Shown in pieces: positions 46,010-58,300 of a DNA stretch of 64,000 nucleotides; the first letter of the stretch is position 1; every line of letters starts with the position of its first letter. Origin of the DNA: Lota lota. Its lineage: Eukaryota; Chordata; Actinopteri; Gadiformes; Lotidae. The DNA lies in NCBI GenBank assembly GCA_026745465.1, contig JACYXH010000189.1, positions 707,501 through 771,500 on the forward strand, read 5' to 3'. The position numbers and the translations under genes are program-made. Below the pieces are notes generated by a model. The model made no database searches, was not told where the DNA came from, and was given only the letters and a program-made list of their open reading frames with translations.

Positions 46010-46904
46010 GTGCTCAACGGTTACCGATCACTTTACCATCACTTTACCAATCACTTTACCAATCACTTTACCATCATTTTACCAATCACTTTACCATCAC
46101 TTTATCAATCACTTTACCATCACTTTACCATCACTTTACCAATCACTTTACCGTCACTTTACCAATCACTTTACCATCACTTTACCATCACTTTACCATC
46201 ACTTTACCAATCACTTTACCATCACTTTACCATCACTTTACCAATCACTTTACCATCACTTTACCATCACTTTACCAATCACTTTACCATCACTTTACCA
46301 TCACTTTACCAATCACTTTACCATCACTTTACCAATCGATTTATTACTCTCAACGGTTCTGCTTCCGGTCACACTCTCTGGATAGAAGGAAGTGTCGTGA
46401 AGCGAAAAGCAGCTCAGTGTCCCGTCCGACAATTGTGTTGCTCTTCAGCGCAGCTGTGTTGTGTTGAGCGTTCACTGAACGTATTTATCTTCAACCTGCA
46501 GGTCCATGTCCGCAGCCCTCAGGAACGCCGGCCTGTTGCCCGCGGACGTGACGTACGTCAACGCGCACGCCACGTCCACGCCTCTGGGCGACGCGGCGGA
46601 GAACGCCGCGCTGAAGCGTCTCTTCGGGGGTCACGCTGGGAACGTGGCCGTGTCGTCCGTCAAGGGTGCTACTGGGCACCTTCTGGGTGCAGCCGGGGCG
46701 CTGGAGGCAGCCTTCACTGCCATGGCTTGTTACCACGGCATCCTACCACCTACGCTCAACCTGGACCGCACCGAGCCCGGGTTCGACCTGAATTATGTCC
46801 CCTGCACTGCCCAGCGGTGGGAAACCCGGGGCCGGAGGGTGGCCATCACTAACTCGTTCGGATTCGGGGGCACCAATGCCACGGTGTGTCTGGCCAGTGT
46901 CTGA
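45024..46904 (+). CDS. OXSM: Mitochondrial 3-oxoacyl-[acyl-carrier-protein] synthase
   Basis: Condensing enzyme of mitochondrial type II fatty acid synthesis, joining malonyl-ACP to acyl-ACP in the matrix; the pathway feeds lipoic acid synthesis. Two coding exons, 45024-46009 and 46502-46904, join within an AGG arginine codon to give 462 residues (human about 459). The thiolase-fold triad is intact: Cys210 in [12 protein letters not shown], His351 in [12 protein letters not shown] and His388 in [12 protein letters not shown], with a terminal [10 protein letters not shown] loop. The first 40 or so residues ([18 protein letters not shown] and on) are basic and Ser-rich with almost no acids, as expected for a mitochondrial presequence. 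The start is the first ATG of the frame; the open frame further upstream begins with TTG. The intron is largely a minisatellite. Confidence 0.96.
46025..46340. repeat. Minisatellite filling the OXSM intron
   Basis: CACTTTACCAT and CACTTTACCAA units of 11-12 bp alternate for about 315 bp, starting about 15 bp after the exon 1 donor. The frame from exon 1 runs through it without a stop. Confidence 0.95.
46502..46904 (+). CDS. OXSM: OXSM coding exon 2
   Basis: The acceptor CAACCTGCAG ends at 46501. The first base completes an AGG codon, then [19 protein letters not shown] follows, with both catalytic histidines and the C-terminal [18 protein letters not shown] before TGA at 46902-46904. Confidence 0.95.
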
Positions 46905-47040
46905 CTACGATAGTATTATATATGTAAGCATAATAGCTTAGTTAATATGTATATTACATATACGTAATGACTGTATTTATGTCATCTATGTTTGTCTATT
47001 TTGTTTGGTTTTTTGTCTTGCAATGATGATGTAAAAAAGT

Positions 47041-47046
47041 AATAAA
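47041..47046 (+). terminator. Candidate OXSM poly(A) signal AATAAA
   Basis: Canonical hexamer 137 nt after the OXSM stop, in AT-rich sequence and in the right orientation. Confidence 0.6.
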
Positions 47047-47472
47047 TATTTTTAACATGTTTAATAATTGGGATTATCTTGGAGAGTGATGACACTTCTG
47101 TCACTTGGTTAATAATGTATCAATATTTTGAGAGATAAGGATTTGTAGTCCCCAGCGTGTTCACCTTTAGAAAGACACACCAGGCTGTAAATGGGTTCAC
47201 ATCCTACCCATGGCATTTTAGTTCATGTTATGTTTAGATTTGGCAGTGAAGTTTGAAGGTTTAGGTATGAAATTAAGGAGATTAGGTATAACGTTTGAAA
47301 TGGTAACGTTTAGGTTTGAGGGCAGTTAAGTTAAGTAGGTATTGGTTCATGTTTAGGTATTGGTTAGAGGTGATAAAGTATAGATATTATATAGATTAGA
47401 TATATAAAAGTTAGAAATGGTTTCGTAACCCTTTGGCCAGTTAATTGTCATTAATTAAATAAATTAATACAT

Positions 47473-47800
47473 TGTGGGAGTGTGTGGATGATGGCTGGTT
47501 TAAGCAGCCTCACCTGGCCCGAGTCAGACTGATTGGAGTCTGGAGCTGGGTGAGGCTGCACACCTGTTGCACATTGAGCAATCAGTGTGCACAGGTTAAA
47601 CCAGCCATCACCGCACACACTCAGGGAGATCTCCTACATGGCAGCATGGAGCACCAGCTGTTTGTGGCATCATACTCAACCTTGGCAATAAACTGGTTTA
47701 ACATCACCACCCTGTGTCCTTTGTTGGAGGAGCCCAAGAAAAGTCACCTAGGTGGAGTGTGGCAACCACCTAGGTGGCGTGTAGCCTGGACGTTGCTACA
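47473..47800 (+). mobile_element. Solo LTR, copy B
   Basis: The 328-bp element begins TGTGGGAGTG and ends GTTGCTACA, flanked by TACAT on both sides (47468-47472, 47801-47805). It has AATAAA in the plus orientation near 47686. It is homologous to 1099-1404 in reverse. It also contains the internal inverted repeat GATGGCTGGTTTAA...TTAAACCAGCCATC. Confidence 0.8.
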
Positions 47801-48078
47801 TACATGTATGTCATCAATCAACAGGATGTTCATTATATTCTAGCCTTACATGCCAGACCAACTCGCAAGTGCGTATAATCTGCATATGCCGGAGAAAATA
47901 AAACCGTAGCTCACAACTTCGTCTGGTTCCCATGCTAATTATATACATTTGAAGAAAATGAAATGTGTGAATGTAAATGAACTGTACCACCAGGGGGTGC
48001 TGTCGGACAGGCACCATGAAGACGGTCTAGTGTAGACTGAGATAATGGCTGTGCAGTAGCAGTTATAGGTACATCTGG

Positions 48079-48430
48079 CCCAGGGGTCAGCAACCCGCGG
48101 CTCTTCCACCACTCTGCAGTGGCTCCCTGTAGCTTTGAAAATAAGGGAACGCCTTATTTTGAAGATCAAGGTGATAATGTGACGCTAAAATATATATATA
48201 TATATTTCATATTTTGTCAACCACAGTAAATGTCACGTCCTAAAACTACAGATTTCATTAATGCAACAAACTATAGGCTATTAGTTATTTTATATATATA
48301 GTATAACTACATATAAAACGGTATACGCTGTTATCTACATTTTAGGGGTCAAATAGGTTTTGTGGCTCCAGATTATTTTATTTGGTGGGAGAGGGACCAC
48401 AAATTTGAGAGCCCCAGTTGAAAAAACGAT
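48079..48430 (+). mobile_element. hAT-like repeat fragment
   Basis: Starts CAGGGGTCAGCAACCCGCGG, a terminal sequence common in fish and vertebrate hAT elements, followed by AT-rich sequence and TATATA runs. The other terminus is not found, so it is probably truncated. Confidence 0.45.
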
Positions 48431-48842
48431 TATGACATTGAGACGAATGAATGCTGGGGTCAAGAGGCAACATATTCATCCTGAAAAGACGACCTGGAAA
48501 TGAAAACGAGTAAACCAAATAGGAGATTAAATCTGGATAACAACCCGACGTAGCCTACAGTGTCGAGTATGTTTTGACTGAAGAAACGGCTACTCTATGG
48601 CTGCTCTCCTGGAAGTAACATGGGGCCATTGTGTAGAGGAAACAGAGTTTCTCTAGCTGGAGTTGAGTATTTTGAGTATCAAAGCTACAACATGCTGAAG
48701 TGAAAGTCAAATCCAACGCTCTTTAGTTTTTAGAACCCGTGTTGTGATTTTAAACATGGGAGAGGAGGGATGGTGTTTGGAAAGATTAGGCCTAACAGTA
48801 AGTGTTGTGTTGCAGGGGCGTAAATAAAGAGAGTGCAGGCGG

Positions 48843-48923
48843 TGCCCCCCCCCCCCCCCCCCACCCCCCCCCCCCCCACGGTGCACTGGGCCCCGTGGGG
48901 GGGGGGGGGGGGGGGGGGGGGGG
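48843..48923. repeat. C-run/G-run palindrome
   Basis: About 30 C (interrupted by one A), then CACGGTGCACTGGGCCCCGTG, then about 27 G. It can fold into a long C:G hairpin or form quadruplex/i-motif structures. Confidence 0.9.
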
Positions 48924-49182
48924 TAGAGAAAGCTGTCATATGCAAGTGACTGCTGGGTAATATGTATGTTGTCCCTGTGACGAGACGGTACGATATAGCT
49001 AGTTTGGGCACAAAGACTGAACGTCAAGGCTGACAAGCTCAGCACATCATGCACAGTCATGCTTTTCAAACATAAAAGTAGCAGTGAGGAAAGACAAGAG
49101 AGAACAGGAAGAGAAGGTAGCAAAGCTCCCTAAATTAGATTCCTTTGGCTCTTTTTATAAAAGTATCCAGCCCACGTACGAC

Positions 49183-49183
49183 G

Positions 49184-49211
<28 letters not shown>
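49183..49211. repeat. Poly-C tract
   Basis: About 29 consecutive C. Similar runs of 15 or more occur at about 3757, 9549, 51121 and 57181, and a G run at about 60895. Confidence 0.95.
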
Positions 49212-49214
<3 letters not shown>

Positions 49215-49435
49215 TGGCAGCAAGGCAGCCGTTTGCAGGTAACGTTAGGATAGCAAGAAAGATATAACAATAGTCCTTAATAATCCTATTGTGTTAGATA
49301 TACTTTTCCCAATGGTGAATGCACAATGGTTTTGATCAATTCCTCTTTGACCTCTACTTTCTCACTTCAATAGCCCACGCAAGTCATTACAATGGAAAAT
49401 CAGGCACATTGTTGGTCAAATATATACATCTAATT

Positions 49436-49841
49436 GTGTGCGTGTGTGTTTGTGGTGTGTGTGTCTGTATGTGTGTGTGTACGTGTGTGTGGTGTGTGTG
49501 TGTGTGTGTGTGTCTGTATGTGTGTGTGTGTGTTTGTGTGTGGTGTGTGTGTGTGTGTGTGGTGTGTGTGTGTGTCTGTATGTGTGTGTGTGTGTGTGTT
49601 TGTGGTGTGGTGTGTGTATGTATGTGTGTGTGTGTGTGTGTTTGTGTGTGTGTGTGGTGTGTGTGTGTCTGTATGTGTGTGTGTGTGTGTGTTTGTGGTG
49701 TGGTGTGGTGTGGGTGTGTATGTGTGTGTGTGTGGTGTGTGTGTATGTGTGTGTGTGTGTGTGTGTTTGTGGTGTGGTGTGTGTGTGTGTCTGTATGTGT
49801 GTGTGTGTGTTTGTGGTGTGGTGTGTGTGTGTGGTGTGTGT

Positions 49842-49884
<43 letters not shown>

Positions 49885-49975
49885 TGGTGTGGTGTGTGTG
49901 TATGTGTGTGTGTGTGTGTGTGTTTGTGGTGTGGTGTGGTGTGTGTGTATGGTGTGTGTGTGTGTGGGGGGGGGT
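49436..49975. repeat. Imperfect GT minisatellite
   Basis: Higher-order units combine GTGTGTTTGTGGTGTGGTGT with GTGTGTCTGTATGTGTGTGT. All long ORFs here are simple-sequence artefacts. Confidence 0.95.
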
Positions 49976-50458
49976 GTGAGTGCTTCATAATGAACTAGTG
50001 TGTACGAGGGCCTGTCATATAATAGTCCTAGAGCCGTTCCCAACCACCTTACCCAACTACTGTATCGCAGTCCCCATATGCAATCGTTATTTAGTCATGA
50101 AGAGCGACTTCAGAAAGGAACGTTAACTCAGACCAGAAATCGATGATTAATCACAGGGGGGTTGTCTTTCTTTCTTATGGCCATTTTTAGAGATTTCTTA
50201 TTAACTCGTGTGAATGTCATGTACAGCTAATGAATAAATAAATTATTCATCTTTCTTTTAATTTGAAAATCTTCGACAGAGACAAATGTCTTCGACAAGC
50301 CTGAGACTAAGGAAAGCCCTACATCTTCCAGGATCTATCTCTCCAACAGTATCTGTCTTCTACTGGTGGGTGTGTGTCAGAGAGCTCCCAGCTCATCAGT
50401 GTTACATCAATGTTCTACCCTCTCTGCAGGACCACTAAACACATTCGGCATTTTGCCT

Positions 50459-50730
50459 TAAAGGTGAAGTAGGTACGATGTAAAAGCTACAACGTGAGAT
50501 TGAATTTGAAAGAAATGCCACAGCCAACTGTCAGCCATTAGTGAGTAAAGTGCTCTGCGAAGAATGCTGTTTTGAGCTGCCTGCGCCTCATTAGGAGACC
50601 ATTTTGATTTCCGGCCGCTCCTGGCTCATTTCTGACCAATCAGGACATCTCTTGGTTAGGGAAATCCATTTAGTTGTTAATTGCATTCGCACACTCGGCT
50701 ATCATAGCTCCACTTCACCTCAACCAGAGG
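50459..50730. mobile_element. Diverged MITE copy related to 55577-55942
   Basis: Begins TAAAGGTGAAGTAGG and shares CTCATTTCTGACCAATCAGG and ATTAGTGAGT blocks in the same order as the element at 55577. The right end is unclear. Confidence 0.5.
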
Positions 50731-51665
50731 CGCTGCAACAGGGAGGGAGTTATAATATATATATTTATATATAGCCTGTATTACTGGGGCTGCTTCAGTC
50801 ACTGATGTTAAAGAACAACGTATTTGCAGGCAGAATTGTTGACCCAATGAAATTAGGCTTATGACTTATTTTATTTGTTTATTTATTACCATTGACAAAA
50901 AAAAACTAAATTAAATTGTAATATCACTGCGATATGACCCATAAAATGGGGGGAAATGTGTTTTCTATTGTTGGACTTTGTTATTATTTAAATCATCAAC
51001 GCTTGGGCTGCCCTTCCTCTTCCTACCTCTACTTCATGCCATCATCATCCAACAGAATGGCTTCCCATTGATCTGTGACTCACTTCTCACCTTTTGCCAC
51101 AGCCCTGCCCCAGGAGACCTCCCCCCCCCCCCCCCCCCCCCCCATAACATATCACAGACCTCTGATTGCTATTCGAGTTGATGACTTTGATACATATCAC
51201 CCCACCCTACCTCTCTTTTTCCTACCCTTTTGCTACTTCCATTGCCACCCAATTACGAGACATCCAAGAGGAATTATGCTCACCATGGCAACAGAGCCAG
51301 CAAGCGTTCCCTTTGATATCATCCTGTCCCACCGGGTAGTAGGGTTTATCACCAGCTTCTAAAATTAGAGACTCCCTTTTGTGCGTGTGCGTGAATGTGT
51401 GTGCATGCATGCGTGCATGCACATGTGCCTGTGTCTGTGCATGTGTGTGTGTGTGTGCATGCCTTAATGAGCGTATGTGTGTGCATGTTCATGTGTGTGT
51501 GTGCTCAAAAGGGGTCTTCTTTCCGGGGGCATCTTAAAGAGGCTCCTAGAGCACCTAAATGACTCCCACCCTCTTGCTCCCCACCCTAGCGGTAATACAT
51601 GCTAGCACACCCAGGGCACTAGCCAACACTGACGTTGTGTGCCGCTGAAATTTGATCAGCTTGAA

Positions 51666-51972
51666 TGCTACGAGGAGCTTGCATACTGAAAAGGGCACGG
51701 CTCATTGATGGTTTGTTTGCCTTTTTGCGGAGAACACCCTACAAAGACACACATGGAGCAGTCAGAGATCAAGTCCATTGTTTGTGCCACACTGAGTCCA
51801 GATCACACATTCATTGCCCGGCACTAGCCGGGCTCCATGCCAAAGGTCTGTCGCTTCTGCTTGCTTTGAAGATATTCAAGTCGCTATAGAGTGTCTAGTT
51901 TTTAGTGCCAAAGTGTATTTACAAGATTTCGCATTGGGTCATGCTAACATACTTTTGACTTGATGGCATTTC

Positions 51973-52037
<65 letters not shown>

Positions 52038-52410
52038 GTCCATGCAATGTATGCTTTAGTGACTAATTTCCCAACTGTCATTGGAAATGTTCCAGAGCTA
52101 ATCCACCATCACAAAAATGTGGTGTATGTTTGGACTTGTTTGGCTCCATTACTGTACAAGACACTTAAATGTGCACATGCATTGGCAGAAAGCTTAGCTG
52201 ATTTGACCTTCTGCAAAGGCAAATAATAAAACAACGTCTAAAAATGTGCCTGTAAACCTTTTGTTCTGGAAGCACCATCTGAAATGATTGATTGCTTTAT
52301 AACTGCTCTATGTGTGTCCTTGTAGCGTGTTCTCCACAAAAAGGCAAACTGACCATCAATGAGCCGTAATCTTTTCAGTATGCAAGCTAACCTAAAGCGC
52401 CTTGTTCTGA
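51666..52410. repeat. Inverted pair of dispersed repeat fragments
   Basis: 51666-51775 and about 52300-52410 are imperfect reverse complements (GCTCATTGATGG / CCATCAATGAGC, TTGCATACTGAAAAG / CTTTTCAGTATGCAAG). They are separated by about 525 bp that includes a GT run at 51975-52030. Confidence 0.75.
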
Positions 52411-53274
52411 AGAACATACATTTCATTTGCCATCTGGGTCAGCACATTTACTTTTTGTTTGCGCTACGCCACCATGTGGACTCAGGAGAGTGGTAGTAAA
52501 ATCCCAAATCAACGTAAATATACCATAACCTAGGCCACGTCTTGCGTGAGAAATGCTGTGGCAGGTTCAAACATAACAATGTCCATGCATAATGACAAAA
52601 AAATATGATTAATTACTAACCAAATACCCCAAAACCATTGCTAATAACATAATAACTAACATTCAAATGCTCCTATGAGGCATAGAATAGAGGCATAGAG
52701 AGAGCATACAGTGATTGGATTTAGATTTGCCTTAAACGCAGAGGAGAATGAGGGGAACAATAATGTCATTTGTGAATTCCAATCTGTAAGTGCATAGACT
52801 ATACACACAGACTTTGGTACGGCCGAAGGACTTCAAAATGATCAACAGGTATGAAGTCATTTAAAAGAGCTAACAGCACACCATCAATTAGCTGAGCTGT
52901 TAACAAAACTGCAGGTTTTGGGAGCTTACATTTTTTATAAAATATATAATAACTGTAGTGCTTTTATACAACTCATCCTCCATACTCCAGAGAATGGAGA
53001 CACAAAATCAAATCACTTTCTTTTTTTGATACATTTTATCCAATTGAATAGTTTTCAACAAACAATGGAATTCATAAGCTAAACACACTGAAGTGTTGGT
53101 GTATTGGGCTTATGAAAATACAGTTTTTTGCCCTGCAAAATATTATCTTTGACTGATCATATCTCCAGAATACTGTCTTTTTTCCTTTCCTTTTCTGTGA
53201 AAGCTACGGTCTCTGGAGTTTGGTGATTTGGTTCTACTGCCTGCCATCTGGCCTTTCCCTTTCTGGATTGAGAT

Positions 53275-53915
53275 TACACACGTATGTTATATTGAGAGCT
53301 CACTGGTCCATCTATGTAACATACGTGTGTGTATTCTCACACACATGTATGTTATATTGAGAGCTCACTGATCCATCTAACATACATGTGTGTGTGTGTA
53401 CTCTCACACACACATATGTTATATTGAGAGCTCACTGGTCCATCTATGTAACATACGTGTGTGTATTCTCACACACACGTATGTTATATTGAGAGCTCAC
53501 TGATCCATCTAACATACATGTGTGTGTGTGTACTCTCACACACACGTATGTTATATTGAGAGCTCACTGGTCCATCTATGTAACATACGTGTGTGTATTC
53601 TCACACACATGTATGTTATATTGAGAGCTCACTGATCCATCTAACATACATGTGTGTGTGTGTACTCTCACACACACATATGTTATATTGAGAGCTCACT
53701 GGTCCATCTATGTAACATACGTGTGTGTATTCTCACACACACGTATGTTATATTGAGAGCTCACTGATCCATCTATGTAACATACGGGTGTGTATTCTCA
53801 CACACATGTATGTTATATTGAGAGCTCACTGATCCATCTAACATACATGTGTGTGTGTGTATTCTCACACACACGTATGTTATATTGAGAGCTCACTGAT
53901 CCATCTAACATACAT
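53275..53915. repeat. Palindromic minisatellite, about 10 units
   Basis: Units of about 60-66 bp: CACACGTATGTTATATTGAG, AGCTCACTGGTCCATCTA, (TGTAA)CATACGTGTGTGTATTC. Alternating long and short units form a higher-order repeat, and each unit's ends are complementary. Confidence 0.93.
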
Positions 53916-54374
53916 CTATGTGTGCTCTCAGCGGGTTACACCATGCGTGCTGAAGTGACATACGATGATGCACATACCTACCTGGTTTTATTAAAAAGAG
54001 TTACAACATATAGCAATACCATTTAAAATGTTGAATAAAAAGAACGCATCTATGGTGCCCACTCAATAGCACATGATTGCGATTGGGAACCTTGACACAC
54101 GCCCAGCCTATCATCAACCGGTCTGCTGTCACCAACGACCTGAAACGTGAGATAGAAGGAGCACCTATCAACGGATACATTGGTTGGTCCAATGCCCGGT
54201 GGCCCGTGAACCCGGTATCACCTGCGCGCTTATCCTAGACAACCAAGAAAGTCTCCTTTCTTTGGGTTTTCTTTTTATACGGACGTTCGTGCTCATTGCT
54301 GCAGGGTCTCTCAACCAACCCTCATTAGATAGATTGTAGTGTCACGCTTTGTGCTTTTCAAAAGGTGCATAAAG

Positions 54375-54442
54375 TATAAAAACCTGTTTCTGCCATCAAT
54401 CATAACCAACCAGCAACCATCAGAAGAGCCGCATCGCTACAG
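54375..54442 (+). promoter_or_regulatory. Candidate TATA promoter and short first exon
   Basis: TATAAAA at 54375-54381 is followed about 60 bp later by CTACAGGTCAGGAG (possible donor at 54443). No coding continuation is found in the window, so this is only a motif-level candidate. Confidence 0.2.
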
Positions 54443-55576
54443 GTCAGGAGTGAAGCTTTGTTGGTGTATTTGCCTTCTTATTAAGTGATAATAAGTTATA
54501 ATATGTTATGATGTCCAATGCAGTGCTTCAAGGCAGGGAATAGATGCATGGTGTTGTCCTCTTTTGAGTCAAATTGCCTTGAGAACTGTGCCCTCTTACG
54601 AAGATGGCAAATAAATGCAAGGTTTCTATAAGTGAAGTTTAAGCATTATTGATTATACAGATTGTTTCATGAGGTGTAAATGAAGGAACTTTAACTAATA
54701 CCACACATGCATATGTGAACCTATGTGACAATATGAGAGGCTGTGATGAAATGCCAGGTTACATGGGGATTGCAGGCATTTTGCTAAGCAATTGTCCATG
54801 CGGGCCAAAACTAAACAGACATTAGAGGCAGGCTGGTGTCTTTCTCTGTTTTTCTTATTGCAAAAAAAAATAAAATAAACACAAGTGAAAGTAGCGTCTG
54901 AAGATAGACACCAAGAGTCTTTCCTGCTAAAAGCTTGCGTTGTGTCCCAGAGCACATTAAAACTACACAGGCACGTTGGTGGTTGCTTTGGTCAGCAGAA
55001 CCAACCCTTCTGACCAGTAAGGCCATCCTACTTTAGCTGTCCGTGTCATGAACCAACGAGGCAGAGGCAGTTAACCAAGTCCTTACTCTGTCCACATTGG
55101 CCTTACTGTGGCTGAACAAAGATGTAGGATCTTAGTATATATGCATGATACTCAAATTCATCAGTTAATGGATCGTGCTGACTGTCCAGTCATTTTGGTA
55201 ACCAAAAAAAGAAGCATTTCGCTCTCAGCCTACAGACAGGAGAAAGCTGCCCTGTAACCATGCTAAGCTAAACGTCCAGGTCAGGTACCATGCATGCACC
55301 TCCTCATCCTGACCCATGGCTTGGATTGGCTTAAGTGGTTAAGGTGTACTTAGTAGTACATTGCCACTGCAATGCACAGTTGACTAGAGAAGATAAATGT
55401 CCTGAGATACATAGCATAAATCAACTGATGTCATCATTTCGTGTCACTAAACATGCACCATGTCTGAATCTCTGAAGTAAGTGTGCTCAATTGCAAGCAG
55501 TGTCCAAGACTCCTTTAAATAAATTGAAATATAAGAAGGTTCTGGGTGTTTTCTTTGCCAATTGCAAATCTTAAAT

Positions 55577-55942
55577 TAAAGGTGCCGTAGGGTAACATTG
55601 AAGAGCTATTATTTGAGTTTAATGTTTAGTAACGGCATAGCCATTTGTCAACTATTAGTGAGTGAAATGTGCTGCGGGAACATCTGTAATGTGTTCGCCG
55701 AGCCTCTGAACGAAACAATTTCGATTTTAGACCCCTTTCGGCTCATTTCTGACCAATCAGGTCATCTCTTCCCTGATTGGTTCAGGGAATCCATCTTGCC
55801 TGACAGTCACAAGACCGCAAAATGCAACATTTCTCAATGGCGGAAAAACTTAGGGAGGGAGGGAGCAGAGAGGGAGGGGTTGTTTCAAAACATTGCTCTC
55901 TTTTGCTATTTCTGCTCTCTCTGAATCTTACAGCACCTTTTA
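55577..55942. mobile_element. MITE-like element with TAAAGGTGC termini
   Basis: The left end TAAAGGTGCCGTAGGGTAA is mirrored by the right end CTTACAGCACCTTTTA. The 366 bp are non-coding, contain CTCATTTCTGACCAATCAGG, and have a diverged relative at 50459. Confidence 0.7.
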
Positions 55943-55965
55943 TAGGAGACGTTGCATTCCACTGA

Positions 55966-56255
55966 GGACACCAGTTCAACACTTGAAATGTGTTTTCAAG
56001 GTTACTGGGGAAGACATCACCACTGAGGACACCAGTTCAACACTTTAAATTTGTTTTCAAGGTTGCTGGGGAAGACATCACCACTGCAATACATTTGCTG
56101 TTGTAGCAGAAAGCTAAATATGTTTAACCACATTGACATTACCAATGCAATAAAATAGGTATCTATTTTAACATTGTAAATGCAATGAAATAGGTATTCA
56201 TTTTAACATTGTAAATGCAATGAAATAGGTATCCATTTTAACATTGTAAATGCAA
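55966..56255. repeat. Two short tandem duplications
   Basis: A duplication of about 60 bp (ACTGAGGACACCAGTTCAAC ... GGGGAAGACATCA) at 55966-56085 is followed by three copies of a 35-bp unit (AATGCAATGAAATAGGTATC ... ACATTGTA) at about 56143-56250. Confidence 0.9.
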
Positions 56256-57928
56256 ATGTCCAGGGAGCGTTGGTGTCTTGAATGAAATCCCAGTTGGGTT
56301 AGCAACGCGGACGTCATTTTCAGTTTGCTCTTTTCTCAGTTGGGCTGTACAACGTGTGTCATGCCACTAGTTATAGCCTCAATTAGCTCTGCCCACACAG
56401 TGCTAATTGGTCATTAGTAATGAATAGCATGCTGTTGGTATGTTGCCAATATGGCTTAAACAAACATGGAGGCACAAGGGAGACGCAGAAAAGTGTTGTT
56501 CCCCCTGAATCGTCTGCCTTTCTCTGGTGCAGATTGATTCCCTGTTAGTTAGACGATGAGACACTCGAACGTGGAACAATGATGAGGAAAAGCAGAATGC
56601 CGGGTTTAAGATACGATGCTTTGTGTGATCACACTCTCCACGGCATGTCCAATGCTAGGATGTCCACATGCAATGCTACATATATTTTATATGTATATTA
56701 TATATATATTTTGATTTATTATGATATGATATAGTATATTTGATTATGTGAACGAAAACACAGAGTATGTATCCCAATCTAAAGATATTAGTTATTTGTA
56801 TTTGTGCTACTGGTTTGTTATTTGTATTTGTGCTACTGGTTTGTTAAGTCGTTGAAGCGTCACATGGCCCCCGGGGTACAGGCAGTGGGACCTCACCTCG
56901 TCACGGTTCCTCGTTGCACCAAATGGGAAACGGAGGTTAGGCGGTAGAAAAGCATTTGTTTCTCCTCCTCACAATCCAAATGCATTTTGAACGACTATGC
57001 AACTCACCGTTCTGATGTGAAATGCACACGCTTCAACCGGTTTGAAGAGTCATTGAGTACATTCAAGCAGCAATAAATGAAAAGGCTGTAAGCACTGCTG
57101 CACTGCTGTCCTCCTGCAGGGGAGAGACGTGGGGCTGGACCCCAGCTGCAGCGCTCACTCCTGGGCATTAGGAAGCCTAACCCCCCCCCCCCCCCGTCCA
57201 GCGTCCTGCTCTGGGCAGCACGCAGACATGTCCCGTCTGCTCTTGGCCCCTGCTGGGGGTCCCCCACCTGCCCCTATGCCCAGGAGCATCCCCACGGTCC
57301 ACACATCCATGTTGGACCGTGGCCTTTTTGGCTTTGCTGTAGCATTGAAGCTAGATGATGTCTGCTTCCAACCTAGCGAGATGTGTGCAAAACTCCATAC
57401 AACAACGTTTTCAATGTTTCATTATTATGGAACGAGGAGTAAAGAGATTAATAGATCTATGTGTCAAACATATTCAAAACATGTATCTTGTAATGTGGAG
57501 CAGGAGGAGGCAATGAAAAAACAATCGGCTCTTGTTTGCATTCATTCTATAAAGTATAAGATACTTTTTTACCAAAAACGCTACTAGTGATCCTCATTTC
57601 CAGCTTGGGATTCGCTCTCAGCCAGGGTCTATTTCAGGCCTTCATTGTGTTAATGAACTGGAAATGGAAAGGAAGGTGTTTCTTATTCCTTGACAGTTAG
57701 GCTAAATATAATTGTGATCGTTTTGCTGTGAATGGAGAGACGCCGGTACTTTGGAGCGGAAATGGCTGATCATGTCTTCTTTTTCCTTAATTGCTGCATG
57801 CACGTATTCTCTTTAAAGGTCGCAGAGCCATTCATTCAATGCTGGTTCATAGATGTTGGTAAAATCGAGTTGGTTTAACAAAAGCCCTGCTTGTAACCTG
57901 TTGAAAAAACACCCAAACGGAACGTTTT

Positions 57929-57969
<41 letters not shown>

Positions 57970-58084
57970 CCTACCACTTGTACTAAGTGTAATTGGCTGC
58001 CATGGCTTTGCCCTATTCTGAGGTGTAAAAAAGACATGAATGAATGGAGGAGTTAATGAATGGATCATGATTCATTCAAACATA

Positions 58085-58266
58085 CACATACACACACACA
58101 CACAGACACACACACACACACAGACAGACAGACACACACACACACACAGACACACACACACACACACAGACACACACACACAGACAGACAGACACACACA
58201 CACACAGACACACAGACACAGACACACACACACACACATAGACACACACACACACACACACACACA

Positions 58267-58298
<32 letters not shown>
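58085..58298. repeat. CA/CAGA compound microsatellite
   Basis: (CA)n interspersed with CAGACAGACAGA blocks. A short (GT)n lies at 57932-57967. Confidence 0.95.

Positions 58299-58300
<2 letters not shown>

Noticed and set aside
46010-46385. OXSM reading through as a single-exon 470-codon gene
   Set aside because: This would replace the histidine half of the active site with a repeat. A GT donor at 46010 and an AG acceptor at 46500-46501 restore the family sequence exactly.
49319-50043. ORFs of about 180-220 codons of VCVCV / HTHTH
   Set aside because: GT/CA simple sequence.
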